Source: Diploptera punctata (taxonomy: Eukaryota > Arthropoda > Insecta > Blattodea > Blaberidae). Taken from it: DNA of 64,000 bases. Positions 52,897 to 61,995 of this stretch are shown piece by piece. The notes under the pieces were generated by a model, which saw only the letters and a list, made by a program, of their open reading frames with translations, was not told the origin of the DNA and did no database searches. The number at the start of each line of letters is the position of its first letter. Within the stretch, counting starts at the first letter, position 1. The DNA lies in the NCBI GenBank assembly GCA_030220185.1, contig JASPKZ010003415.1, forward strand, positions 264,501 through 328,500, written 5' to 3'. The position numbers were made by a program, and so were the translations under genes.

Positions 52897-53640
52897 CTAG
52901 CTAATACCCGGCGTGCGCTGCTACGCCTAAATAAATTAAAATTAATGTGCTTTTATGTTTAGTTGAATAAGTAAGATGAAAAATGATTATTCATTTTGCC
53001 CGGGAATCTACGTATCCCGATCTTCTTGACATAAATGAGTTGAAATACGAAAATTAAGTGTTTAGTTAGAGAAGTAAAAGAAAAAAATTATATAGTTATT
53101 ATTTTTAGATACCCCATGCTGTTTACCCGGCATTGTCCGGGAATCAGCTCATCCCGATATTCTTGGCATAAATGAGCTGAAAGACAAAATTCGTTATCCG
53201 TAAAAGAATACCCGCCATGTGCTGCTATGCTTGCACAGGAAGCTACAGTACGTACATGTCTGGATCTTCTTGGTATCAATGAAAGACAAAATTGGTTATT
53301 GTGAGATATCCGTAAGAGATAAACATATGCTGTCGCGCGGACTTTTTTTGTAGAGCTTTTTGAGATATTCAATTCTGTGTACATTAATTTTGTGTATTTG
53401 TTATGGTTTAGGCAGCCTAAGCCATTTAAGCGTCCAAAGAGCTACTTTTATTTCACGTTTTCCACTACAAAGGGCGATTTTTAAGGTTGTAGAAGTTGAG
53501 TATCACAACTCTCCAGTGAATCGCCTGAACATTTTGCAAAATGCCCCATCACAATCGGATCAACGATATGGCCGCGCATGAAGTACGAACGAACGAACGA
53601 ACAAACAAACAAACTTTCGTTTTTATATATTAGATTTATC
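52897..53640 (+). repeat. 'CCCGGCG' interspersed repeat, complete reference copy
   Basis: It starts CTAGCTAATACCCGGCGTGC and ends AACGAACGAACAAACAAACA plus TTTTTATATATTAGATT. 0.74 kb, no ORF. Internally a unit of about 130 bp is repeated (CCCGATCTTCTTGACATAAA; CCCGATATTCTTGGCATAAA; GGATCTTCTTGGTATCAATG). No TIRs and no clear duplication. Class unknown. Confidence 0.7.
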
Positions 53641-53903
53641 ATAGATGTAATTATAGATTATTGGCTGGTATATAAAAGTTTAATTTAACGAGGTAGACGT
53701 TTGTATGTAGCAAGATATATGAAACTAAATGTCAGACTGCTTGTGAAAACCCACCTTAAGGAGGCAAATCTCGAATTTTGTTTACTGAATATGTTAAAGA
53801 ATATTTCATGTATATAGGACAACAATTACATTTTCTATTGAACTTTGAAATGTTACTTTTAATAATAGGCATTTTGAGTAAATTGCATTAAGAAGTTTAA
53901 CTT

Positions 53904-53937
<34 letters not shown>

Positions 53938-54060
53938 TTTTAGAGTTCGATTAGGGCTACCCATAGAAATATGGAGTAATAACATTTACATATTTGAAAT
54001 GAATACAATATTATTACAGCATGATAAAATATGGGTCCTTGGTTCAATGATATCATTATT
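53641..54060. other. Anonymous DNA with (TA)n
   Basis: The TA run is at 53907-53932. Confidence 0.5.
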
Positions 54061-54074
54061 AGGCCCTACATTGC

Positions 54075-54280
54075 CGACTAAAGAAGAGTTTGGAGTGGAT
54101 TACATCGGGAACGAGAGGTAGAGGTTGAACAAAAAAAAAACCTCTCCGGAAGACAAAAAAAGGGGAATGAATGTAATAAGATTGCAAGAACGGGACTGGG
54201 AAGATAGATAAATTTGGAAAAGTTTAAGAGAATGGAACTCTGTTAAGATGCAGATTGTAATAACACTGTAAAATCTCCAT
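54075..54280 (+). pseudogene. LINE C-terminal sliver
   Basis: Reads RLQERDWEDR then WKSLREWNSVK, resembling the extreme C-terminus of a LINE ORF2. Weak. Confidence 0.35.
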
Positions 54281-54329
54281 GATGTTTAAGTATATGCGAT
54301 TGAGACGGACGGTCATGCAACTCGAATGG

Positions 54330-54840
54330 ATGACAATAGAAATACTTTCAAAGTTTTATTAGAAAGCTATTGGGGAAAATACCATTATTAAGGACTAGAC
54401 ATAAAAATGCGAGGACAATATTTAAATGGATCATCAGAAATCTCAATATAGCAGGTAAAAATGTTTTTCTGTAGTGGATACCATCCCATTGTGGCATTAC
54501 AGGGAACGAAATGGCAGATTTGCTGGCCAAGAAAGGAACCCACATCCTTCAGACATCACCAAACATTATATCTTACTCTAGAGCAGCTATGAACATCCGC
54601 TTCAGAGTGAGAGAAGCCTTCAGAACCTCCCTAGAGCTTCAAATGACTGACAAACCTTGGAAAGCATCCATCCAAACTACACTGTCAGATTGGCCCAGAA
54701 GAGTAGCCGTTGCATCATTCTGTACTGCAACAGGAGATATGGATGGTGATCACATCCGAACATGCCCAACCCTAACAACCAACAATTTCGTGGACATATA
54801 CTGGAAAGCCAGGGAAAAGGTAATAAGCATTTTATAATCT
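54330..54840 (+). pseudogene. LINE RNase H domain and C-terminus
   Basis: The + strand reads NVFL(stop)WIPSHCGITGNEMADLLA then KKGTHILQTSPNIISYSRA. W-(I/V)-P-(S/G)-H-x-G-I-x-GNE-x-AD is the last part of the RNase H domain carried by I/Jockey/R1-like LINEs (catalytic Asp in MAD). A stop (TAG at 54475) replaces a W. The next 80 residues are open to 54837. Confidence 0.8.
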
Positions 54841-55650
54841 TTCTTGTTATTGTTTGTTTTCCTCAGTCATTATTGGCTAATCCAAAATTTCAAAAGCCAC
54901 TGGATTTAAATAAATAAATAAATAAATATTTAAATGGATATTTAATCATGTATACCAGTAGTAATTAGGTTCAGTATGATGCAGTTAGAAATCAGCGAAG
55001 GACATTAGTGAATGCAGTATTGAACATAAGGGCCCAAGTCTGAGCAAAAGCAGTCTACCTCGTGGTCACTGGCTCAACCCAAAAAAGCGGTATGGGTCAT
55101 GGGTGTAGAACCTAAAACTTACATAACACCTTAGAGTAGACTTTCATTATACTGGGACAGCACAATAAGTATACATTTCAGGTCGCGTTGTTCAGGGCAG
55201 TCTATCCTCCCGATCTGAACAAAGAATTAAATAACAAAATTAAAGAACCTACGGTTTCCATAAACTGCTGTATATATTTATCTATAATGGTGTAACAGCC
55301 CAAAGTTGGGCCGTAGCCTCTCATTTGTCAGGAGTTAGGTTCTACTAGAACAGATTAATTAATAACTCATATTTCCCTAAATGTGTCATGAATGGTATGA
55401 GGCCAACTTAACGACCCAATGAGACAGTTACCCACCCAATGAGGCAGCTAATAGGCAACTATTGTCAAACCAACGGATCTGTGCCCCTTCAGCGCTGTAC
55501 ACATAATTTAAAAAAAAATAACGCCTGTACTCACTCAATTCTACGCATGTCCCTCCCACCACGTCAAATAGCAGTCACGATAACTTTCCGAGCAGAGATA
55601 TTGCTAAACATCCCACCAACATAGTCATGGATCTTGAATATTGAATCATA
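54841..55650. other. Anonymous DNA
   Basis: A (TAAA)n-like run at 54912-54935 may be the tail of the LINE above. CAGCCCAAAGTTGGGCCGTA (55289) is a palindromic block. No gene signal. Confidence 0.4.
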
Positions 55651-55651
55651 T

Positions 55652-56712
55652 AATTAACTCATTGGCACTATCGAACCCGTAGGTTCGTGGCCGTGCGGAC
55701 ATAAGCTCTCCATATATCCCTATCCTGAGCCAATATTTTCCAATCATTCTCTGTATAATCTACTTCCCTCAAATCATAGTTAATGTTACTCTCCCACCTC
55801 ATTCTTGGTCTACCAACTGGGCGCCCTCCCTCTGGCTTTTCTACAACAAGCTTCCATGCACGTTTGTCATTCCCCATTCGTACCACATGTCCTGCCCATC
55901 GCAGTCTACGAGACTTAACTGTTCTCATTATATCTAGCTTCATATAAAGACCATGTAATTCACTGTTATGCAGTCTTCTCCATTCACCTGTCTGTTCATC
56001 TCTCTTTGGCCCAAACATTTTCCTACGAACTTTATTCTCAAATACTCGTAATCTCATTTCCCCTCTTAAAGTAAGAGTCCATGTTTCACATCCATATAAT
56101 ATGACTGGTAGAATAATAGTTTTATAAATTTTCAGTTCAACCTTTTTTGAAAGGAGTTGGGAAGTCAAAAGTCTCTGTAATGCATAATAACACGCATTTT
56201 CAGAATTGAGTCTATGTTTAATTTCCTTATGCATCTCATTCCTGTTTGTGATTATTGTTCCTAGGTATTTGAATTCAGCTACTTCCTCAAAACTTCCCTC
56301 ATTTGTCATTAGCTGTCCATATCCATTATATAATGTATTTTTATGTGTGACCATATATTTAGTTTTATTGATATTTACTTCCAGTCCCAATTTCTTAGTG
56401 TTACTCAGTAGTATGTGCGTGTTGTCCTTTAGTATCTCCTCGCTATCGGTCAATAGTACTACATCATCAGCATAAACCAACAGCTTATTAATACCATTGA
56501 GTTGTAGGCCTTCTTCATCCTCTAAATATTTTGTGGCATGCTCTAGTACAAAATTAAATAGTAGAGGAGATAGTGCATCTCATTGCTTCAACCCATTGTG
56601 GATTTCAAAAGTATCCGAAAACTGTTTGCCTACACACACCCTACTCTTTGTGCCATTTAGACACATTCTTATAAGTCTAACTAACTTTTTAAAAATTCCG
56701 AATTACATATAA
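55652..56712 (-). mobile_element. LINE family A, 5'-truncated, well preserved
   Basis: The 3' terminus is at the left (CATTGGCACTATCGAACCCG). The open frame is 270 codons on the minus strand (55668-56480). The part upstream (to 56709) is open but for one stop: CTTCAACCCATTG shows NGLKQ followed by TGA where family A has GGA. A partial CATATAAT match flanks both ends. Confidence 0.85.
55668..56480 (-). pseudogene. LINE ORF2 C-terminal half (RT active site to end)
   Basis: Starts at the polymerase motif YADDVVLLTDSEEI (residues 3-16), then KYLGTIITNRNEMHKE, LKIYKTIILPVILYGCETWT, RRLRWAGHVVRMGN and GRPVGRPRMRW, ending AYVRTATNLRVR. It is the longest open frame of its family here and lets the other broken copies be read. 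The Met at 56480 is internal to the RT, not a true start. Confidence 0.9.
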
Positions 56713-57063
56713 TGTTAATTAATTACTTATTTATATTTAAGTAGATATAATGACGCTGATTGGCTTTTATTATTTTCTTTTAATAATATTTATTTGACCA
56801 TTCTGTGCTACTTTGTTCATGTTGAGTTGACAGCACTGATCTGCAACTGCAAATAATCCGTCCCCCAAAAAGGCCCTAAATTGTGAGTACTGGAAGTGGA
56901 GAAAGGGAGAGATACGTAGAAAAAAGAGAGATAGGAATGCCGGGAGGGAAATTAATTACCGAAGCAGAAACTAAATTAGTTTTCAGTTTGCATATCTTAC
57001 GGGGGCACAGAACCGTTGGTTAGACAATAAGGTATTACTAGGATGAAGAACGTTGGTAAATTT
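56713..57063. other. Anonymous DNA
   Basis: No recognised features. Confidence 0.4.
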
Positions 57064-57282
57064 TGCTTAGAGGCCTCTTTATTCAGGGCTTAAGGATCTT
57101 TTACGAGCTTGAAAATCTTCAGACTCGGGACCGACAGCTTAAATTCTCTCCCGGTGGGTTTGATCCTTGAATTTTTCCATCCTATAAAGTATATAGGTAT
57201 AAACCCCGACCGGGTTTGAACCCGCGATACTTGGGACCAGAGGCAAGGAATATAACCACTGGTCTACCGCGGCTGACGTCCA
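57064..57282 (-). mobile_element. SINE family zeta
   Basis: The minus-strand head is GTCAGCCGCGGTAGACCAGT with B box GGTTCAAACCCGG. The body GTCCCGAGTCTGAAGATTTT and TCGTAAAAGATCC matches 43921-44110. Confidence 0.7.
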
Positions 57283-57985
57283 TAAATTATAGTTGGTTTT
57301 TTAGTTACTTCCAGTTAGTTATCACTGTAAATATAACCGGGCAAAAACATCTCTTTGCGAATTTATTATTGAACGGGTGAAATACAATAGCATTACGTTG
57401 CTGCATTAAGTTCCTCATTTTTATCAGCTTCTCACTTCCTTTATTCATTTTTTCCCTTCAATACATCGTCTGTTTGCCCCTTATTCCAATTTTCGCTCCA
57501 TAATAAAAAGAAGTGAATGCATCATACAGACAATCTATCTTTGTGTACAGAAGGCTTGTAAATCCCGTTGACAATGTATCCTAGAAAAATATGTTTTCAA
57601 TACATCCAGAGCGGATGTTACCGTACTATTGTTTGCAGACATTCTACAAATAAAGGTGTCATGATTATTATGGAGAGAAAAAAGTGATTGTTTGTATTAG
57701 TTCATAGATACCAGTAGAGTTATGAAATCTTTTCTCTTTTTTTTTTAATGGAAAATAAATGTTTCTCAGTTTGTAGGAAAGTTATTGGTAAGCCATTTTG
57801 ATTAAATACTACACATGATGTGTTGCATTGTAATTTGTCAGCTGTCAACACACAATATCATTGTACCCTTTATGTGAACGACGAAAAAAAAATATAAGGG
57901 TGCCAGATGGTCACATGATACATGCCTCCCAAAAACTGAAGTAAGTTTAATATAGACTACCTTTTTCTAATATTACAGTATTATT
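57283..57985. other. Anonymous DNA
   Basis: No recognised features. Confidence 0.4.
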
Positions 57986-57994
57986 ATTGTGACA

Positions 57995-58054
<60 letters not shown>

Positions 58055-58273
58055 GTATTGTAGGCTTTCATAACCGGTGTCTTGACTCACAAGTAGGTCT
58101 TCTGTGCTGATTGCCCGTGGTCCAGTTTTTTTTTTAACTCGACGTTTCCGACAGTTGAGGAGTTCACAGAAGGCACAAAGAATCTCCTGAAGGTGTCTAC
58201 CGCAGTAGTAGGTGAAAAGTAGAGTTTAAATAAAACTGCACCACGACCAATCAGCCCGGAAGACCAACGTATG

Positions 58274-58343
<70 letters not shown>
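57986..58343. repeat. ATT microsatellites flanking a hammerhead-like insertion
   Basis: ATT runs at 57996-58052 and 58268-58343 enclose 58053-58267. The enclosed part has TTGTAGGCTTTCATAACCGG, ACTCGACGTTTCCGACAG and TCTCCTGAAGGTGTCTACCG, CAGTAGTAGGTGAAAAGT, a decayed relative of one arm of 44656-45003. Confidence 0.7.
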
Positions 58344-58347
<4 letters not shown>

Positions 58348-58672
58348 GAGAAAACTACATAATAGTGAGCTACATGATACGATATATAGGAAGTCAGATA
58401 TAATAAGAACAGTTAAGTTGGGTAGACTGCGATGGGCAAAAAAGTGACACGTATGGGGGATGAAAGAGGTGCATGGAAGCTACTTGTAGGAAAATCCGGG
58501 GGGAAAACGCCCAGTTGGTAGACCAAGAATGATGTGGGAGAATAACACTATCCATGATTTGGGGGAGGTAGATTATAGAGGGGATGATTGGAAAACATTA
58601 TCTCAGGATAGGGATGTATGGAGAGCTTATGTCCGAGCGGCCATGAATCTACGGGTTGGATAAAGCCAGTGA
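58344..58672 (+). pseudogene. LINE family A 3' end, unit 1
   Basis: GACTGCGATGGGCAAAAAAG and CCAGTTGGTAGACCAAGAAT match the RRLRWA and GRPR region, closing with the family terminus. It is frame-broken. Confidence 0.75.
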
Positions 58673-58728
<56 letters not shown>

Positions 58729-58803
58729 CATTATTATTATTATGCTTGGGTGCATGTAAAATCACTTATAAAATAAGAGGTTCAACTCAGATAATGGAAT
58801 TGA

Positions 58804-58871
<68 letters not shown>

Positions 58872-58876
<5 letters not shown>

Positions 58877-59202
58877 GAGAAAACTACAAAATAGTGAGCT
58901 ACATGATACGATGTATAGGAAGTCAGATATAATAAGAACAGTTAAGTCTCGTAGACTGCGATGGGCAAAAAATGTGACACGTATGGGGGATGAAAGAGGT
59001 GCATGGAAGCTACTTGTAGGAAAATCCGGGGGGAAAACACCCAGTTGGTAGACCAAGAATGATGTGGGAGAATAACACTATCCATGATTTGGGGGAGGTA
59101 GATTATAGAGGGGATGATTGGAAAACATTATCTCAGGATAGGGATGTATGGAGAGCTTATGTCGAGCGGCCATGAATCTACGGGTTGGATAAAGCCAGTG
59201 AA
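58872..59202 (+). pseudogene. LINE family A 3' end, unit 2
   Basis: Almost identical to unit 1. TCTCGTAGACTGCGATGGGC is closer to the family consensus than unit 1, so unit 1 mutated after the duplication. Confidence 0.75.
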
Positions 59203-59241
59203 TTATTATTATTATTGTTATTATTATTATTGTTATTATTA

Positions 59242-59273
<32 letters not shown>

Positions 59274-59283
59274 GTTATTATTA

Positions 59284-59323
<40 letters not shown>

Positions 59324-59401
59324 CATTATTATTATTATTATGCTTGGGTGCATGTAAAATCACTTATAAAATGAGAGGTTCAACTCAGATAATGGAATTG
59401 A

Positions 59402-59457
<56 letters not shown>

Positions 59458-59582
59458 TACTATTATTACTACTATTATTACTACTATTATTACGACTAGT
59501 AGTACTACTATTATTACTACTATTAGTACTACGAGTATGATTATTATTCATGATGATTATTATTATTATTATTATTATTATG

Positions 59583-59618
<36 letters not shown>
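59402..59618. repeat. ATT microsatellite with ACT variants
   Basis: (ATT)n followed by ACTACTATT higher-order units at 59456-59535, then ATT again. Confidence 0.9.
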
Positions 59619-59619
<1 letters not shown>

Positions 59620-59639
59620 GGTACAACACTTTCATTTTA

Positions 59640-60105
59640 GGTAACGACGGCCGTTTGCTCGGACGAAGTAGAACTTTGTTACGTGTGGCGGGCCGATTGG
59701 GAGAAGTTTCCTAAGTATATTTTTTTTTTTCGGCGGTTGTACCTCACCTGCAAGATAAAGGTCGGGGAACTTTAAGACTCAAATAATCCCCGAACATCAT
59801 TTCGGCAAACCATTAATCACCACCATCACATTCTCCTTAAAGTTGAATCGAGGAGCGGGAATACTGTCTTGTCCTTAATTGTTCGTGTTCTTTAGGCGAC
59901 GGACTGGCTTAAATGGTGCCATTAATTAAATGAACAATGCATCTAGGAAAACCCTCTATATATTTGCGTAGTCAAAGAAGTACATGTGTGATCCACAGTT
60001 ATAAAACTCTCCCGACAGATCTTCTCCCTTTAAAGACCCGTGTGGCGTGGGACATGTTAAAGTCCATATAAACCGAGAGGTTAATCTAAGTTATAGAGAT
60101 ATTAC
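59640..60105 (+). mobile_element. SINE family delta, decayed
   Basis: ACCTGCAAGATAAAGGTCGG, GGAACTTTAAGACTC, GTACATGTGTGATCCACAG and GTGGCGTGGGACATG follow the delta order; the head (59640-59700) is degraded. Confidence 0.6.
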
Positions 60106-60189
60106 TATAGTACCCCTTATCTAAAAGTGGTAAGCTTATTTATTAAGTTAGGGACCATCTCGAAATTTGTCCTATTTGAAAGTATTAAT

Positions 60190-60955
60190 AACATAGACTA
60201 GTCTACCTTAGTGGTCTTGGGTAGCGTCTCTGCCTCGTACGCTGCGGGCCCGTCCTCGATCCTCGATGGGATATGTTTCCTGAGTAATGATTTTTCCAGA
60301 GTTTTTCTTCACCTGTAAGATCCATCCATTCATAGTAATTCTGCCCAAAGGCAGGACCTTCACTGCAATCATGACATTTTCATGCTATGCTTGCCAGCTT
60401 TACTAGGGAATTGTAGGTATGCTAGCTTCCCGTTGCTTTCCACACCGGTGAAGGATGATGATGATCGCCATAGGATTTCGGGGACTGTTTGGGCCTTAAA
60501 GTTTTCCTGATATTTGTCTTACAGATGAGGAAAAACCCCGATAAAAATCTCACCCAGAAAAACTGTCCCGACCGGGGATCGAACCAGGGCCCAGGGCAGC
60601 ACGCTACCTCGAGACCACAGCGATGGACACCTGTAAGATACATGTCAGGAAATTTAAGAACCAAAAAGGTTCCCGAACGTCATCTGGCCACCATTATTAT
60701 ATTCACCATATTTAGTATGAATATGCATGTGTGTAAATGGCTTGATTCGTCTAAATGTTTTGCTGCCTCAGAAGATCCCCCGACTTTGAACCAATCGCTT
60801 ATTAAAGGGAATCCCTCTACGTCTATGTGTGTTCAGAAAGTATGTGTGTGATCCATAGTTAAAATCCCTCTCCCGACAGGTAGTGTCACTGTAAGGAACG
60901 GGTGGTATGTGACATGTAAACATGTAAAAAGTACCTACATGATAAGAGGTTAACT
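60190..60955 (+). mobile_element. SINE family delta with an alpha SINE nested in it
   Basis: The head at 60200-60290 (GCGTCTCTGCCTCGTACGCT) and the body up to CACCTGTAAGAT (60310-60321) resume at 60640 (ACATGTCAGGAAATTTAAGA) and run to about 60955. Confidence 0.75.
60322..60627 (-). mobile_element. SINE family alpha, nested
   Basis: 12-bp duplication CACCTGTAAGAT at 60310-60321 and 60628-60639. The head has a short deletion after the B box (GAACCAGGGCCCAGGGCAGC). Confidence 0.9.
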
Positions 60956-61645
60956 GACAAGGGAACTGTCAACCACTGCATGCCGAAACCTACCTTGAAA
61001 TTTCTCTCGGAGAAGCGTTGTGATGTACCAAACCCGTGTCCAAAAAATAACACTGGCCAACATGAATTTTGTCTCATAAGTACCAACAGTTTTATCGTGT
61101 TTTCAAATATGTATTCGGAATTTCTCCATCACCCACAGTATTTTTTATTTCAATTTCCATTAATGGAAATAAATGATTATTTTCTGCTTAACAAACATTA
61201 AAGGGATTATGTCAAAATCAAAACATACAGTGGTGTACCCTGACTTGCAGTCTGCAATGAGACCAGTTCCACGCTGCGAAGTATTATTGCCCATACCAAA
61301 GCCTCCAGAACATGTGACATTAGAGGAAGAAAGCAGATTCTGATGGAAGTAAGGAAGAAGAAGGAACAAATTTTGGTGATACAACGTTTGAACAAAGCTG
61401 TTCATCTGAGCCCCATTTATTGATTCAAGAAGATCTTAACGATTTCATAGGAGATTTAAGTTATCGAAAAACCAGCATGAAATGCTTGGTTCCCGGCTAA
61501 AAGGTTGGAATATTCTTCAAACCTTACGTGATGGAGAAAAACCGATATCATATTTGAATTCAGGAGAACAAAATACTATCAGAATCACATATTTTTCTTT
61601 CTGAGACAAAAAAAAAAGTTTATTTTTTTGTTGCTCAGTGTAATT
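60956..61645 (+). mobile_element. Unclassified element, copy 2 (internally deleted)
   Basis: Starts ACAAGGGAACTGTCAACCAC, then ATAACACTGGCCAACATG and TTTCTCCATCACCCACAG as in copy 1 (39868-40430 minus). It then has its own middle part with coding remnants (61206-61520) and rejoins copy 1 at ACCTTACGTGATGGAGAAAA, ending TTGCTCAGTGTAATTCG. The left end also occurs at about 16130 and, inverted, at 61895-61995. Confidence 0.65.
61206..61640 (+). pseudogene. Fragment of an uncharacterised arthropod protein (N-terminal side)
   Basis: Shifted frames read VKIKTYSGVP, DLQSAMRPVPRCEVLLPIPK, EDLNDFIGDLSYRKTS and MLGSRLKGWNILQ. From memory, the block D-L-N-D-(L/F)-(V/I)-x-D-L ... LGSRL-x-x-WN belongs to the N-terminal side of the same uncharacterised arthropod family whose C-terminal side is at 40029-40211. 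Several stops and frameshifts. Confidence 0.5.
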
Positions 61646-61894
61646 CGCTCCTTTTAACTATAAGGCACAGAAATCGAATCCTGAAGTCAGCAATGGAAAC
61701 CCACTGTGCGAAGCAGATGGACGTCCCTGATAGAGTAGAGCGGAGCGGAGCGAGACGGGGAGCGATCAGTAGGTTATGAGGGTTTTCCAGTCCACCAAGT
61801 CAGGATAAGTGTCACTTGCCTATAGTTTAAATAGAGATTTGGCGCTCGATTTTGGTTCCTTGCTTTTAAAAGCGGCATATATATATTTTTTTTT

Positions 61895-61995
61895 TTCGGA
61901 TACGATCTTGGTACATCACAATGCTTATGTGGGAGAAATTTCAAGGCAAATTTCGGCATACAGTGGTTGGAAGTTCTCTTGTGAATTGATGGAAT
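61895..61995 (-). repeat. Left-end fragment of the unclassified element, inverted
   Basis: GGTACATCACAATGCTTATG and GAAATTTCAAGGCAAATTTC, CGGCATACAGTGGTTGGAAG are the reverse complement of 60970-61040. It lies 0.25 kb from copy 2 in opposite orientation. Confidence 0.65.

Larger units (their letters stand above)
58344..59401 (+). repeat. Tandem duplication of a ~0.53-kb LINE-tail/microsatellite unit
   Basis: Unit 1 (58344-58871) and unit 2 (58872-59401) each run: TAACTGAGAAAACTAC, family A LINE 3' end to GGTTGGATAAAGCCAGTGA, ATT repeat, TGCTTGGGTGCATGTAAAAT, CAACTCAGATAATGGAATTG. Outside the microsatellites only a handful of differences are visible (for example TTGGGTAGACTG against TCTCGTAGACTG). 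This is a recent event. Confidence 0.9.

Noticed and set aside
58656..59635. Long frames of Leu, Tyr, Asn or Ile
   Set aside because: Translations of ATT/AAT microsatellites, not proteins.
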